Below, piece after piece: positions 37,201 through 46,714 of a DNA stretch of 47,858 bases. Under the pieces are notes generated by a model. It ran no database searches and was not told the DNA's origin. It saw only the letters and a program-made list of their open reading frames with translations. This stretch comes from CAVTJX01 sp963735175 (GTDB lineage: Bacteria > Electryoneota > RPQS01). Location of the stretch: NCBI GenBank assembly GCA_963735175.1, contig CAVTJX010000004.1:1-47858 (forward strand). The letters run 5' to 3'. The first letter of the stretch is position 1; every line of letters begins with the position of its first letter. The translations under genes were made by a program, and so were the position numbers.

Positions 37201-38784
37201 CCCGTCGCTGTAGAATAAAAAGAGTTGGTAATAATTCGTGAACCCGTGCAAACCGGCCTGGAAATTCTGCCAGCTCGTGTCGGCTCCCGTCCACTCGCCG
37301 CCCTGCGTCCAGTGGATCCCATCCGCTGAATAATATTCGCGGAAATAATCGAAATCCGGTTCGGAATTGTTCCACCACCAGAATGACAACTGGCAATTGG
37401 TGCGCCCGGCGAGATTCACCACCGGCGTCCGCATGTAGGCTCGACTGTTGTCGTCGTAGTGCGTGCACGACGCGGCCGCGCCGATGTCCGCGCACCAGGC
37501 CGACCAGGTGCCGCTGTGACTGCGGCACGGAACGTCATCCCAGTAGTCCAATCCACCCGTCAGGTTCGAGTCGCCGACAACCCAGCCGGACGGGGGAAAG
37601 GTGCCCTCGAAGCTCTGCGTCAACACGGTTTCGTCCAGGCTGCCGCCCTCGGGGCGGTGTGGCTTTTCATCAGCCGTCGCCGGCGACAGCTCCCACGTCT
37701 CCGGCAACGCCGGATAGAGTCCCAGCGGCACTCCCGCCTCGGCCAGGAACCACGCGTCGGCTTTCGTCATCAGCGTGTGATAATAACCGGCGGCCTCCAT
37801 CGCTTGCGGCGTATATCCCCGCGCGCTGACCGCTTCCCGGTGCGCCGGATGGCGCAGGTCTACACTGACGTCATATGTTGTCCGTCGCGACCGGATTTCC
37901 CCCTGCGCCTCCAGCGTCGCGATTTCCGCGTCAAAATCGGTGATCGTCTCCGCCCGCTGGAACCGGAATTCGCCCCGGTGGCGGACCCACATCTCATTTT
38001 CCAGCGCAAACCGTTCTTCGTCTGCCGTCGTCAGCGGCGCCGTTTCCAGTTGCCGCAGCGGTTCCCCTGGCGACGGCTGAGCGTCATACATCCGCGCATA
38101 ACGGTGAATCACATCGCCCGTTTGCGCGTCAATCAAATACCACCACGCCTCGGGCCGGACCGTCACCACGTCCACCCGCCATGCGAGATCCGTCTGGCCT
38201 TCAAACGCATAGACAAACAACTCCGTCGTCCCGAGCGTCGACTCGCTCCGGGCCGCGCCCATGTCACTCAGCGCCCGGTTCTCGGCGGCCGCCGCGCTCA
38301 CCGCCGGATTCGGATTGAAGACGATGTCCGGAACATAGCTCCCGTTCACCGCCGTAATCCGCCGCTCTGCGCTCATGTGGACTTTCAATTCACCGAAAAG
38401 CACCGGCACATTTTGAGAGTACTGTTGGAACGTCAGATGCTGCGTGCCGGTCTCGTCCACTGTCGTCTTCGCCAATCGCAATTCCGTCTGCGCATCGGCC
38501 ATCCGGTACAAGCCGAGATTCTCCCCGAAAAACGCATAAGCCAGCGCCACCGGATCGCTGCTACGCACGGTGGGAGTCAGATCACCCGCCAGAAACACCG
38601 GCAAACCGCGCTCATCCAGATCGACCTGCTCCACCCGGTACCGGGCATACAGCTCCGCAAGCCGCAGGTCATGCTTCAGATCGTGGCCTTGCGGCGCGGC
38701 GGCGGGCGTGATCTTCTGGGCCGGGCAAACCGCGGCCAGGACTATCCCGCAAATGAAAAATAAATTCCGATACCAGCGGATCAT
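34287..38784 (-). CDS. Secreted M4 (thermolysin-type) metalloprotease with inserted jelly-roll, four PNGGE modules and NPFN sorting domain (frame-broken)
   Basis: About 1500 aa. ATG 38784 is preferred over 38796 because GGAG lies six bases upstream; it opens a signal peptide (MIRWYRNLFFICGIVLAAVC). Order: FTP/PepSY-type propeptide (about 30-240). Then a MAM/jelly-roll-like domain (LTQSFEGTFPPSGWVVGD… YVDDLTITADW). The M4 domain starts GTGTSVMGHGQSHIDTDYSG, with zinc site HEWGH and downstream glutamate in GALNESFADMIG. A PPC-like domain (VFLLTSCDDATCVAGGDDSL) follows, then four Kre9-like modules with TxPNGGE and the sorting domain (NYPNPFNPSTTFEFGLPEAA… FDITGREVVKLVDG). Four +1 frame breaks fall near 37105, 36975, 35182 and 35058; HExxH and its flanks are intact. 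A secreted protease is well supported. Confidence 0.87.
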
Positions 38785-39040
38785 ACCGTGCTCCATAAGG
38801 TGCGTGGAAGCGCCGTCCGCCCCGCGCCTCGCGCAGGGGGGAAAGCTGACCTATAATCATAGCATCCTGTAGCGATTTGTCAACAAGTATTGCGATTATT
38901 CTGAAGTTGAAATTTGCGGCTATCTCCCCGTCCCACTTGCACTTCCGGCACTGACCCGGGTCATCCCTGTTGTCGCTTCCCAGGCGGGAGGCATTCGGCC
39001 CTCCGGCGGTCACTTTCGTGCTACCGCCCGGAATAACAGA

Positions 39041-39061
39041 CAGCCCGGCGTCGCCGGGCTG
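39041..39061. terminator. Terminator-like palindrome
   Basis: CAGCCCGGCG-T-CGCCGGGCTG, perfect, 31 bp beyond the stop of the hybrid kinase gene. In minus sense TCTGTTATT follows. Confidence 0.65.
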
Positions 39062-39091
39062 CGTGTGTAATGTATCCATCGGACGACGGCT

Positions 39092-41549
39092 CTATCGCAC
39101 CGTGCCCGTCCGCGCTTCGTCCAATACTTGCCGCAGTGTGCTGGCCAGTTCGCGCATGATCAGCGGCTTCATCAGATAACCGGCGAAGCCCATCTTGCGA
39201 TAATTCTGCGCCGTCACCGTTTCACTGAATCCCGTAATTAAAATCACCGGAATATCGGGCCGGATCGACAGCAATTCGTGCGTCAGCGAAACGCCGGTCA
39301 TCTGCGGCATCGTCTGGTCCGTGATCACCAGATCGAAGCGCGTCGGATCGGCGCGAAACGCCTCCAGCGCTTCGAGGCTCGACGTCCGCGTCGTCACATC
39401 ATAACCGAGATTCGTCAGCATCTGCTTGCCCATCTGCGTGTTTACCGGTTCGTCATCGACGAACAACACGCGCTCGGCGCGACCCGTCACCGGTCGCTCT
39501 TCGCCCTCCAGCTCGGTGCACACGATGTTCGTGCAGGGCAGATAGACCTGGAACGTCGTCCCCACTCCCGGTTCGCTGTAAACCGTGATCTCGCCGCCGT
39601 GGGCCATGATGATTCCATGCACTACCGAGAGCCCAAGCCCCGTGCCTTCGCCCGCCGCCTTCGTGGTGAAGAACGGCTCGAAGATCCGCTCCAGCGTGGA
39701 CCGGTCCATGCCCGCGCCCGTATCCGTCACCGTCAGGCGCGCGTACTTCCCCTCTTTCAGGTTCACCCGCTGGCTCGACAGCTCCCGGTCCACGTCTACC
39801 ATGCCCAGCTTGACTTCGAGCACGCCTCCCGTCTCGCGCATCGCGTGGTAGGCGTTGGTGCAGAGATTCATCAGCACCTGGTGCACCTGCGTCGGCTCGC
39901 ACAGCACGGGGTCGCAATTCCCGTCGATTTCCTCGCGGATTTCGATCGTCGTCGGCAGACTGGCGCGCGTCAGCTTCAGCGCCTCCTTGATGATCAGTTG
40001 CAGCAGCACCGGCTTCCGCTCCTGGTCCCCCTGGCGGCTGAAGGTCAAGATCTGCCGCACGAGGTCGCGCGCGCGATGCGCCGCCTGAATGATCTGTTCG
40101 AGGTCCGCCCGCGCCGGATTCTCCTTCGTGAGATGGAACTTCGCCATCTCGCCGTAGCCCAGGATCGGCGTTAAAATATTGTTGAAATCGTGAGCCACGC
40201 CGCCCGCCAGTGTGCCGATCGTCTCCATTTTCTGCGAACGCCGCAACTGCGCTTCCAGTTTTTCGCGTTCCCGCTCGGCGCGCTTGCGGTCTGTGATATC
40301 TGTGATCGACGCCAGCGTGCCGATGATTTCCCCCGCCGAGTTCTGATACGGCCCGGCGGTAACCTCGACCCAGATATTCGCTCCGTCCTGGCGCAGCATC
40401 TGCGCTTCGTAGCGCTCGGACTGCCCGAGGTACCGCGCCGCCGTCTTCTCCCGAATCTGGTCCCGGTAGGACGCGGCCACGAAGTCCATCGATGGCCGGC
40501 CATCGAGGGCGCTCCGCTGATAGCCCAGCATCTCGGCCAAGCGGCCATTTGAATAGACGCAGCGGTCGTCGCGGTCGGTAATCATCAGACCTTCCGCCAG
40601 GCACTCCGCCACCATGCGGAAGCGGGTCTCCGAATCGCGAATGGTCTGCTCCGCGCGCTTGCGTTCGGTCAAGTCAAGGACGCTTTCCAGCAGGCACTTG
40701 CGGCCGCCCAGCGTTAACGGCACCACCGTCTTGAGCACGGTCACGGCACTCCCGTCCGCCCGCAGGAGCGTCCGCTCGGAATTGTCGATCACCTGGCCAA
40801 GATCCGTAACCGGGCATTTGCCTTGCTCCGCCGCACAGATGTGCCGGTGGCAGATCGAACCCCGCAAAGCTCTCGATGGCCGAGCCCATCAGGTGCTGCG
40901 CGGCGAGATTCACATCCACGATCTGCCGCGTCTCGACGTCGACGATGAACATTCCGACGCTGATGGAATCGAAAATCGTCCGCAGATACCGCTCGTTTTC
41001 GCGCAGCGCCCGCTCCCCCTTCTCGCGCTCCGCAATATCGGCCACCAGCGCCCGGTTCGCCAGATCCAGTTCGTGGGATCGCTGTTGAATCACCGCGGTC
41101 CGCTTGCCCACTTCGGCTTCGAGATGCTCCAGATAACGCCGGTTCTCCTGCTTCAGCCGGGCGCGCTCCAGCGCCTTCTTGATCGCGATTTCCAGCGATC
41201 CCAGATCCTGGATCGGCTTCAGCAGGTAATCCCAGGCTCCCAGCCGCACGGCCTCAATCGCATCGCCGATCAGACCTGTTCCCGAGATGATGATCACCGG
41301 CATGTCCGGCGCTTCCGCATGAAATGTCGCCAGCGCGTCCAGACCGTCCATGTCCGGCATGCGCAGATCGCACAGCACAACGTCCGGCCGCTCCCGCCGA
41401 AAAGTGTCCAGCCCCTCCCGCCCGTCGCGCGCTTCGAATACCTCAAAGTGGCGATCCTCCAGAAACGACCGGATCGAGCGGCGCGATGCGTCCTCGTCGT
41501 CAATCGTGAGGATCCGCGGAAGCATGGGCTTGTCACTTGCGAGCGTCAT
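39092..41549 (-). CDS. Hybrid sensor histidine kinase: REC-PAS-PAS-HisKA-HATPase-REC (one frame break)
   Basis: About 818 aa. N-terminal receiver (ILTIDDEDASRRSIRSFLED… VVLCDLRMPDMDG, Asp acceptor), a coiled linker (LEHLEAEVGKRTAVIQQRSHELDLAN), then a PAS. Near 40858 one extra base (GGG T TCG) splits the gene; read through, it gives FAGSICHRHICAAEQGKCPVTDLGQVIDNSERTLL, a Cys/His-containing PAS type known in many sensor kinases. A second PAS (FRMVAECLAEGLMITDRDD) follows. The kinase core has H-box LAGGVAHDFNNILTPI, N-box NLCTNAYHAM and GxGLGLSVVHGIIMAHGG. A C-terminal receiver carries LVITDQTMPQMTG. No transmembrane segment, so cytoplasmic. Ligand unknown; Cys-x2-His-x-Cys could bind metal or respond to redox. 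ATG 41525 is an alternative start. Confidence 0.9.
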
Positions 41550-41740
41550 GAGTCAATCCGTCTAAAGTTCAGATTTACGCGCCGCTGCTCTCGGCCATCA
41601 GCCTTCGCAGCGGCAGGCGAATGTTGATTCAGCCCGACCGTTCTGCCGCGGTTACCCCCGGATACCCGCGGTCACCAGTAGACACAACCCGAATACGGCG
41701 ATCATCCACGGCCAGGCCGGCATCCGATGGTTTTGCGGGT

Positions 41741-41911
41741 TCAAGAGATTTGAATCCATAAATCACTCTGGAAAGACTCGTCTTGACCCTCACCCACGAG
41801 GACATACTCGCCGCTGTGCATGCTGCAAAGCCGGTGCCACCCCTCCCAATCGTCTGAAAATTCGCGTTCCATGGCCCCGATCGTCTGGGTCACATCGCTT
41901 AATTTGCCCAT
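41741..41911 (-). CDS. Possible small acidic hypothetical protein
   Basis: A 56-codon frame, MGKLSDVTQTIGAMEREFSD… DLWIQIS-stop, with a protein-like composition. There is no good ribosome site upstream (an inverted repeat GCTAA/TTAGC precedes it) and no family is recognised. It could be chance. The rest of 41550-42132 shows no gene. Confidence 0.25.
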   Translation of the reverse strand: MGKLSDVTQTIGAMEREFSDDWEGWHRLCSMHSGEYVLVGEGQDESFQSDLWIQIS

Positions 41912-42132
41912 GCTAAGGGTATTTAGCCGGGCATCCCCGCCTCCTGTTCCACGCGCCAGCGAGCAGGCCGCTGCCGTCCACATGCCTCTCCCGGACAGAT
42001 TTGACCGGACGACGGCGATTTACAGCCAAGCGGCCAGAAGGCATTTGTGATCATTTTGCGTTATATTATTGACTTCGAATTCACCTCTTGATGTATCTTT
42101 GGTTCCTCTGATTCGCCCGGCTGGACCCCACC

Positions 42133-44650
42133 ATGAAACACCTTAAAATTGCCCTCATATTACTGCTTGCGTATTCCGCAGGCCCCGCCCAGGCTGCTGC
42201 CGGTGGCGCCGTGCGGCTTTCGCTGGCCGACCTCCACGGCGGCTCCCACCCTGTCACGTTGACGGAACCCTGGCGCTATCACGCCGGTGACGATTCCGCG
42301 TGGGCCGATCCCGTCTGCGACGACAGCGACTGGAAACTGCAACCACCCACCTTTCCGTTAAGCTCCGTGCTGGACGGGAAAGTTGCGCCCCTCGGCTGGT
42401 TTCGTATGCACGTCACGCTCGACAGCGCCCTCGCCGCGCGGCCGCTCTATCTCATTCTCTACCACCGTGGACCCGTGGAAATTTTCTGGGACGGGAAGCG
42501 GGTCTATGCGTTGGGACAAGTGGCTTCCACGGCGGCGACCGAGCGCCCGGTCATCCGCTTCTACAGCGAACCGGTCTGCCTGGAAACCGGCGGCGCGCGC
42601 GAGCACGTACTGGCCGTGCGCTACAGCGTGCAGCACGCCGCAAAGCTGCGATTGACCGGACAGGTCGCGGGTTTTCAAGCCGAGCTGCGCGCCGGCGAGG
42701 ATCACAGCCTGACCGCGCTCGTGGGCCGCGATCTGCGCATTCTCGGCTGGAGTCTCGTGGCCGGTCTCAGCCTCACGCTGATGGTGCTCCACCTGATCAT
42801 CTACGTGCTCTTCCCGCGGATTCCCGAGAACTTCGACTTTGCGCTCTTCGCCGCCAGCGCCTGCGGCCTCGCGGTCATCATTCTCTTCACGTTCATTCTC
42901 GGGACCGCTTTCCTTTGCGGCGTTTACCCAGCGCTCGCTGCTGTTTCGCGTCGCGCTGCTGTGGATGCCGCTCACGGGAATGCACTTCATGCACGCGGTC
43001 AGCGGCATCATCCGCCACACGCGCGGGAACAAGCTGCTGTTCGGATCGTCCCTCGTGCTCACGGCCCTGCTCGCCGCGCTCATGCCCATGGCCTGGATTT
43101 ATCTCGGGATGATGCTGCTTTCCGCGGAGTTGTTGCGCGCGTTGTGGATCGCCATGCGCCAGCGCGTGGAACGCATCTGGATTCTCGGCCTCGGCTTCAG
43201 CGCCGGCATTGTCGCCGTCTTGTTCAACGCCGCCGCCAGTTTCGAGCTGGTCGCCGAAGGCCCGTGGATCGAATTCGTTTCCATCGGCAGCCTGGCCGCA
43301 CTCATGCTCTCGGCTTCGGCTTACCTCGGCAGCCGTTTCGCCCTCGCCAACCAGTCGCTGGAAACCAAAATCGAGGAAGGCCGCCAGGCCGTGCGCGCGC
43401 TGGCCGAAAGTGAGGCCCGCTACCGCAGCATCGTCGAAAACCCCATCGCCGGCATCGGCATCGTCGATGAGCACAGCCGCCTCATTTACGTCAACGCCCG
43501 CTATCTCGAAATCATCCGCTGCCGCCACGAGGACGTCATCGGCCAGGAAGTGCGCGGCCGCATCGTGCCCGAGCACCTGGATGGCGTCAACGCCAAACTG
43601 GCCGCGCTTTTCAGCGGCAACGCGGTCCCCCTCACCCACGAGTACGACATTATCGCGGGCGACGGCAAGCGGCGGACGATGCAGGCCGGCGTGAGCCTCT
43701 ACCGCACCCGTCAGGGCCAGCGGAACATGGTCATCCACCTGAACGACGTCACCGACGCCCGCGCCGCCGAACGCAAGCAGCGCGAGGCGCTGGCGCTGGC
43801 GGAACAGACCGCGCGCATGGCCAGTATCGGCGTAATGGCCGGCGGTATCACTCACGAAATCAACCAGCCGCTCAACGCCATTATGCTGCACGCCGAAACC
43901 TTGCAATTCATGGCGAAGGCCAACCGTCTGAACCAGACCGAGCCCGTGACCACCGCGCTGAATCACATTGTCATGAGCACCGAACGGATCAGCGAGATCA
44001 TTCAGCACATGCGCGGCTTCTGGGTCGATGCTCCCGCTGCGACCCGGATCTGCTGTGTCGACCTTACCCCCCCGGTGCGGCAGGCCGTGGAGATGACGGA
44101 TCAGAAAATCCACGCTCACGCCATCGCGCTGCAACTGGACCTGTCATCCACAGCGCTCTACGTGGACGCCGATGCCTTGCAGCTCGAACAGATCGTGATT
44201 AATCTGCTCACCAACGCGATCAACGCTCTCGACCGCGTCAAGCGCCATGACAAGAAAATTCTGCTCCGCATTTTCGCGGAAGCGCATGAGGCCGTGCTCG
44301 AAGTCATTGACAACGGCCCCGGCCTGCCGCCCATCGATCCCGAAAAACTCTTCGATCCCTTCTTCTCCACCGGCAAGGAAAAAGGCGGCACCGGCCTCGG
44401 CCTCGCGATCGTGAAAATGTTCGTCGAAAAATTCAAAGGCGCCGTCACCGCCGAAAACAACGCCACGGAGGGCGCCACCTTCCGCATCCGCCTCCCCCTC
44501 GCCGAACGCGGAACGCCCCCAAAATCACCGGGCCGAGCCGGGTTGGGCATGCTCCAGAACAATCGCTTGCCCATAGACAAAAACCCGGCCGGAATCCATC
44601 TTTCTAATCGCCGCGCGGGGATTCCGCTCCCCGCGCGTATCCCTTGGTAG
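42133..44650 (+). CDS. 7TM-type sensor histidine kinase with PAS domain; C-terminus runs into repeats (one frame break)
   Basis: Signal peptide MKHLKIALILLLAYSAGPAQA, an extracellular galactose-binding-like sensor (EPWRYHAGDDSAWADP… LILYHRGPVEIFWDGKRVYALG) as in 7TMR-DISMED1, then about seven membrane helices (SLVAGLSLTLMVLHLIIYVL …). A +1 break near 42903 (GGG A CCG) interrupts the second helix. A PAS (YRSIVENPIAGIGIVDEHSR) precedes the kinase core: H-box MAGGITHEINQPLNAI, N-box NLLTNAINAL, G-boxes DNGPGLPP and GTGLGLAIVKMF. The catalytic domain ends near RIRLPLAE; the last ~40 residues (GRAGLGML…, NRRAGIPLPARIPW) are translated R6 and R2 repeats and the stop is in an R3 unit. It signals to an unlinked regulator. 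Confidence 0.88.
44531..44597 (-). repeat. R6 bipartite repeat inside the kinase 3' end
   Basis: Inverse copy of 25282-25354: GGCCGAGCCGGGTTGGGCA … ACAAAAACCCGGCCGGAATCC. It is translated as part of the kinase C-terminal tail. Confidence 0.75.
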
Positions 44651-44970
44651 GGGCGGGTCTGAGACCCGCCCGCGGGCGGATGTCCGACAAAGTCGAGATC
44701 TTGTCGCAGACGGACAATCCGCCCCTACCGCCCGTTTTCAATTTTCAAATTGCTAGCGGCGGCCTCCGCCGTCTTCGGGATTTCTCAGCCGCCTCGAACC
44801 GCCGCGCGAGGATTCCGCTCCCGCGCGTTCCTCGGCCTGTAGGGCTACACTGCGTGCGCCCGCGGGCGGATGTCCGACAAAGTCGGGATCTTGTCGCAGA
44901 CGGACAATCCGCCCCTACGGTCGATCTCCGGAATCTTGGATCGCCGCGCAGGGATTCCGCTCCCCGCGCG
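44609..44970. repeat. Three R2 palindromes
   Basis: CGCCGCGCGGGGATTCCGCT followed by CCCCGCGCG at 44609-44637, with close copies at 44800-44827 and 44942-44970. An inverse relative is at 25234-25261, and terminator-forming relatives are at 6666-6699 and 22002-22034. Confidence 0.8.
44671..44919 (+). repeat. 59-bp near-identical direct repeats with long hairpin (R3/R4)
   Basis: 44671-44729 and 44861-44919 differ at one base of the shared core (44695 A, 44885 G) and are exactly 190 bp apart. Each forms a hairpin: GGGCGGATGTCCG … CGGACAATCCGCCC with inner GACAA/TTGTC. Before the first lies GGCGGGTCT-G-AGACCCGCC (44652-44670). The stretch 44651-45213 also holds an R1 variant (44756-44773), a GGCGCAATTCATTGCGCC palindrome (45023-45040) and an R4 piece (45061-45082). 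No gene is seen. Confidence 0.8.
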
Positions 44971-45213
44971 AACATACGTCGTAATCCGCCTCCCCCCGCG
45001 CCCCAGAATCTTCTCCGCGTAGGGGCGCAATTCATTGCGCCTTCTTATGGGAGACGGCATGTCGCAGATCCCGACAACGTCGAACCATGTTCTCCAAAAA
45101 TACCGTATAATCGCACGCCTCTCCACTCTTCGTAGGGACATGGCTTGCTGTGTCCTCGGTATTCCATCAACCGCAATTCCGCCCCCTCTCCCTCCGTAAC
45201 CGGAGCCTCTCCC

Positions 45214-46480
45214 ATGCCCGACACCACCGCCACCCCCATCGGCCAACAAATCGCCCAATGGCGCGCCCGCTGGACACCCGAGCGAATTGAGGATGTTGTA
45301 AAAATATTGCAGGAGGATCCTCAATGGGGCGGACTTAGAATTATTGAGTTGCCGTGGTATACTGTGATAAATGGTTTTGAACGCTGGCCGGATGAAGAAA
45401 AAGGCTATAAAGGCGAACTAGAAGGTAGCCCGATTCTTGATCTACGTGGTTGTCCATTTCCCAAACAAACAGATTTGAGGGGTGCCTTTTTAGTATGTAG
45501 TCGATTCGAAGGAGCAACGCTTGTGGCCGCAAATTTATGTAGAGCGCTCCTTGCACATGCCGAGATGTGTGGAATTGAACTGATGTCGGCAAATTTTTCA
45601 GAGGCAAATCTCTTCGGTACGCATTTTCAAGATGCACTGCTGTTTGGAGCAAATTTTACTGGGGCAAATCTTTTTGCTTCCAACCTGAATGGCGCCAAGC
45701 TATGGAGCGCAGTCTTTTCTGGAGCAAATCTGACTGGTGCGCAGATGAGCTGTGCTTGGCTACATCATGTCCGGTTTATAAATTGCCAGCTATCCTCGCT
45801 TCATTTGAAATCGGAGAAGGGTAGCGCCGTTTTCGACGAGCAGACTGATTTCATTCGCACTAAGCCTGATGGATCTTATTCCTCGTGGCTCATGGACTAT
45901 CCAATCGCAAAAGATGCTGACTCTAAAAGCTCCCGGCTTATGTGCCATTTTCAGAAATCCGTCAATGCTTTCGAGAGAATGGTATACTGCATAAAGCCGC
46001 CATCTACTATGAGCAAGAGGAGTACTGGCGCACTTGCACGGAGTGGGGAGCTATCGGTCGATGGCAAGGCTGCCTGAAACCCGGCAACCGTCTGCGTTCC
46101 CTAAGCTCCTTCTTGCGCTGGCTCCTTGCCGAGCGCTTTATGGGCTACGGCGAACGCCCAAGCCGCATCATCGGCTGGAGTGTTGGGTTAATCCTGTTGT
46201 GGACGTTGCTCTTCTTCGTGCTCGGCTACGAGATCGAAAACGTGCCGGGGCAGTTTGCCTTGCTGAGTTCGCGTTCATTCGGCTTTGGCGAGGGCGCTGC
46301 GTGGATTGATCTGGCGCGTTGCCTGCGGTTTTCTGTAGAGAGCTTCACCACCCTGGGCTTCAGCATGATGCGCCCCGCGCCGGCTGGAGTCACACGCTCG
46401 CCTCCCTTGAAGGTTTGCTGGGCGTGTTGTTCGTCGCCTTGGCAACCGTCACATGGGCACGCAAGGCAATCCGGGATTAA
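45214..46480 (+). CDS. Pentapeptide-repeat protein fused to a two-helix K+-channel-like pore (two frame breaks)
   Basis: About 420 aa from ATG 45214. Residues about 70-210 are pentapeptide repeats of the A(N/D)LxX type (LVAANLCRALLAHAEMCGIE, GANFTGANLFASNLNGAKLW, GANLTGAQMSCAWL), forming a right-handed beta-helix. A helical linker (ILHKAAIYYEQEEYWRTCTE) precedes two membrane helices (RIIGWSVGLILLWTLLFFVLG and SLEGLLGVLFVALATVTWARK). Between them ARCLRFSVESFTTLGFSMM is a pore helix plus TTLGF filter-like stretch, as in two-TM K+ channels. Breaks near 45965 and 46380 are of the -1/+2 type; the natural end GWSHTLASLEG…RKAIRD-stop is at 46480. DNA from about 45290 to 46020 is AT-rich, while both ends are GC-rich, so the gene is compositionally mosaic. 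Function as a channel is inferred. Confidence 0.8.
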
Positions 46481-46714
46481 CAGAATCTGTATCACCTTCT
46501 CCATCACGGCCAACGCCTAAAAACTTGTCATCCTGCTATATTCATTGTCAAGGGCACAGAGGGGGTGTACGCGTAGCGATCCTGCTATTCGGGGTTCGTT
46601 AGAACGACCTTTAAGATCTTTTGCGTCTACGGGGCCGGGGCCTGGATACTGAACCGGCGTCCTTTTGGCGTCGCGACGGGATGACAATCGGGGTCCCCGG
46701 CCTCCCCTTTTTCC
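46481..46714. other. Spacer between the channel gene and the IS110 relic
   Basis: No gene seen. It probably includes one non-coding end of the IS110-type element; this family often lacks terminal inverted repeats, and I could not place the end. Confidence 0.4.

Noticed and set aside
42069..42099. Promoter TTGACT with a poor -10 before the 7TM kinase
   Set aside because: The -35 is good, but candidates for -10 (TGTATC at 17 bp, TATCTT at 19 bp) match too weakly to mark.
44609..44970. CRISPR array
   Set aside because: The repeats are GC-rich palindromes with unequal spacing and variable sequence, and no cas genes are present.
1040..46385. Programmed +1 ribosomal frameshifting or genome-wide recoding to explain the split genes
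   Set aside because: The break sites share no slippery codon, stop codon or downstream structure, some genes have none over 4 kb and others five in 900 bp. Random insertion errors explain this better.
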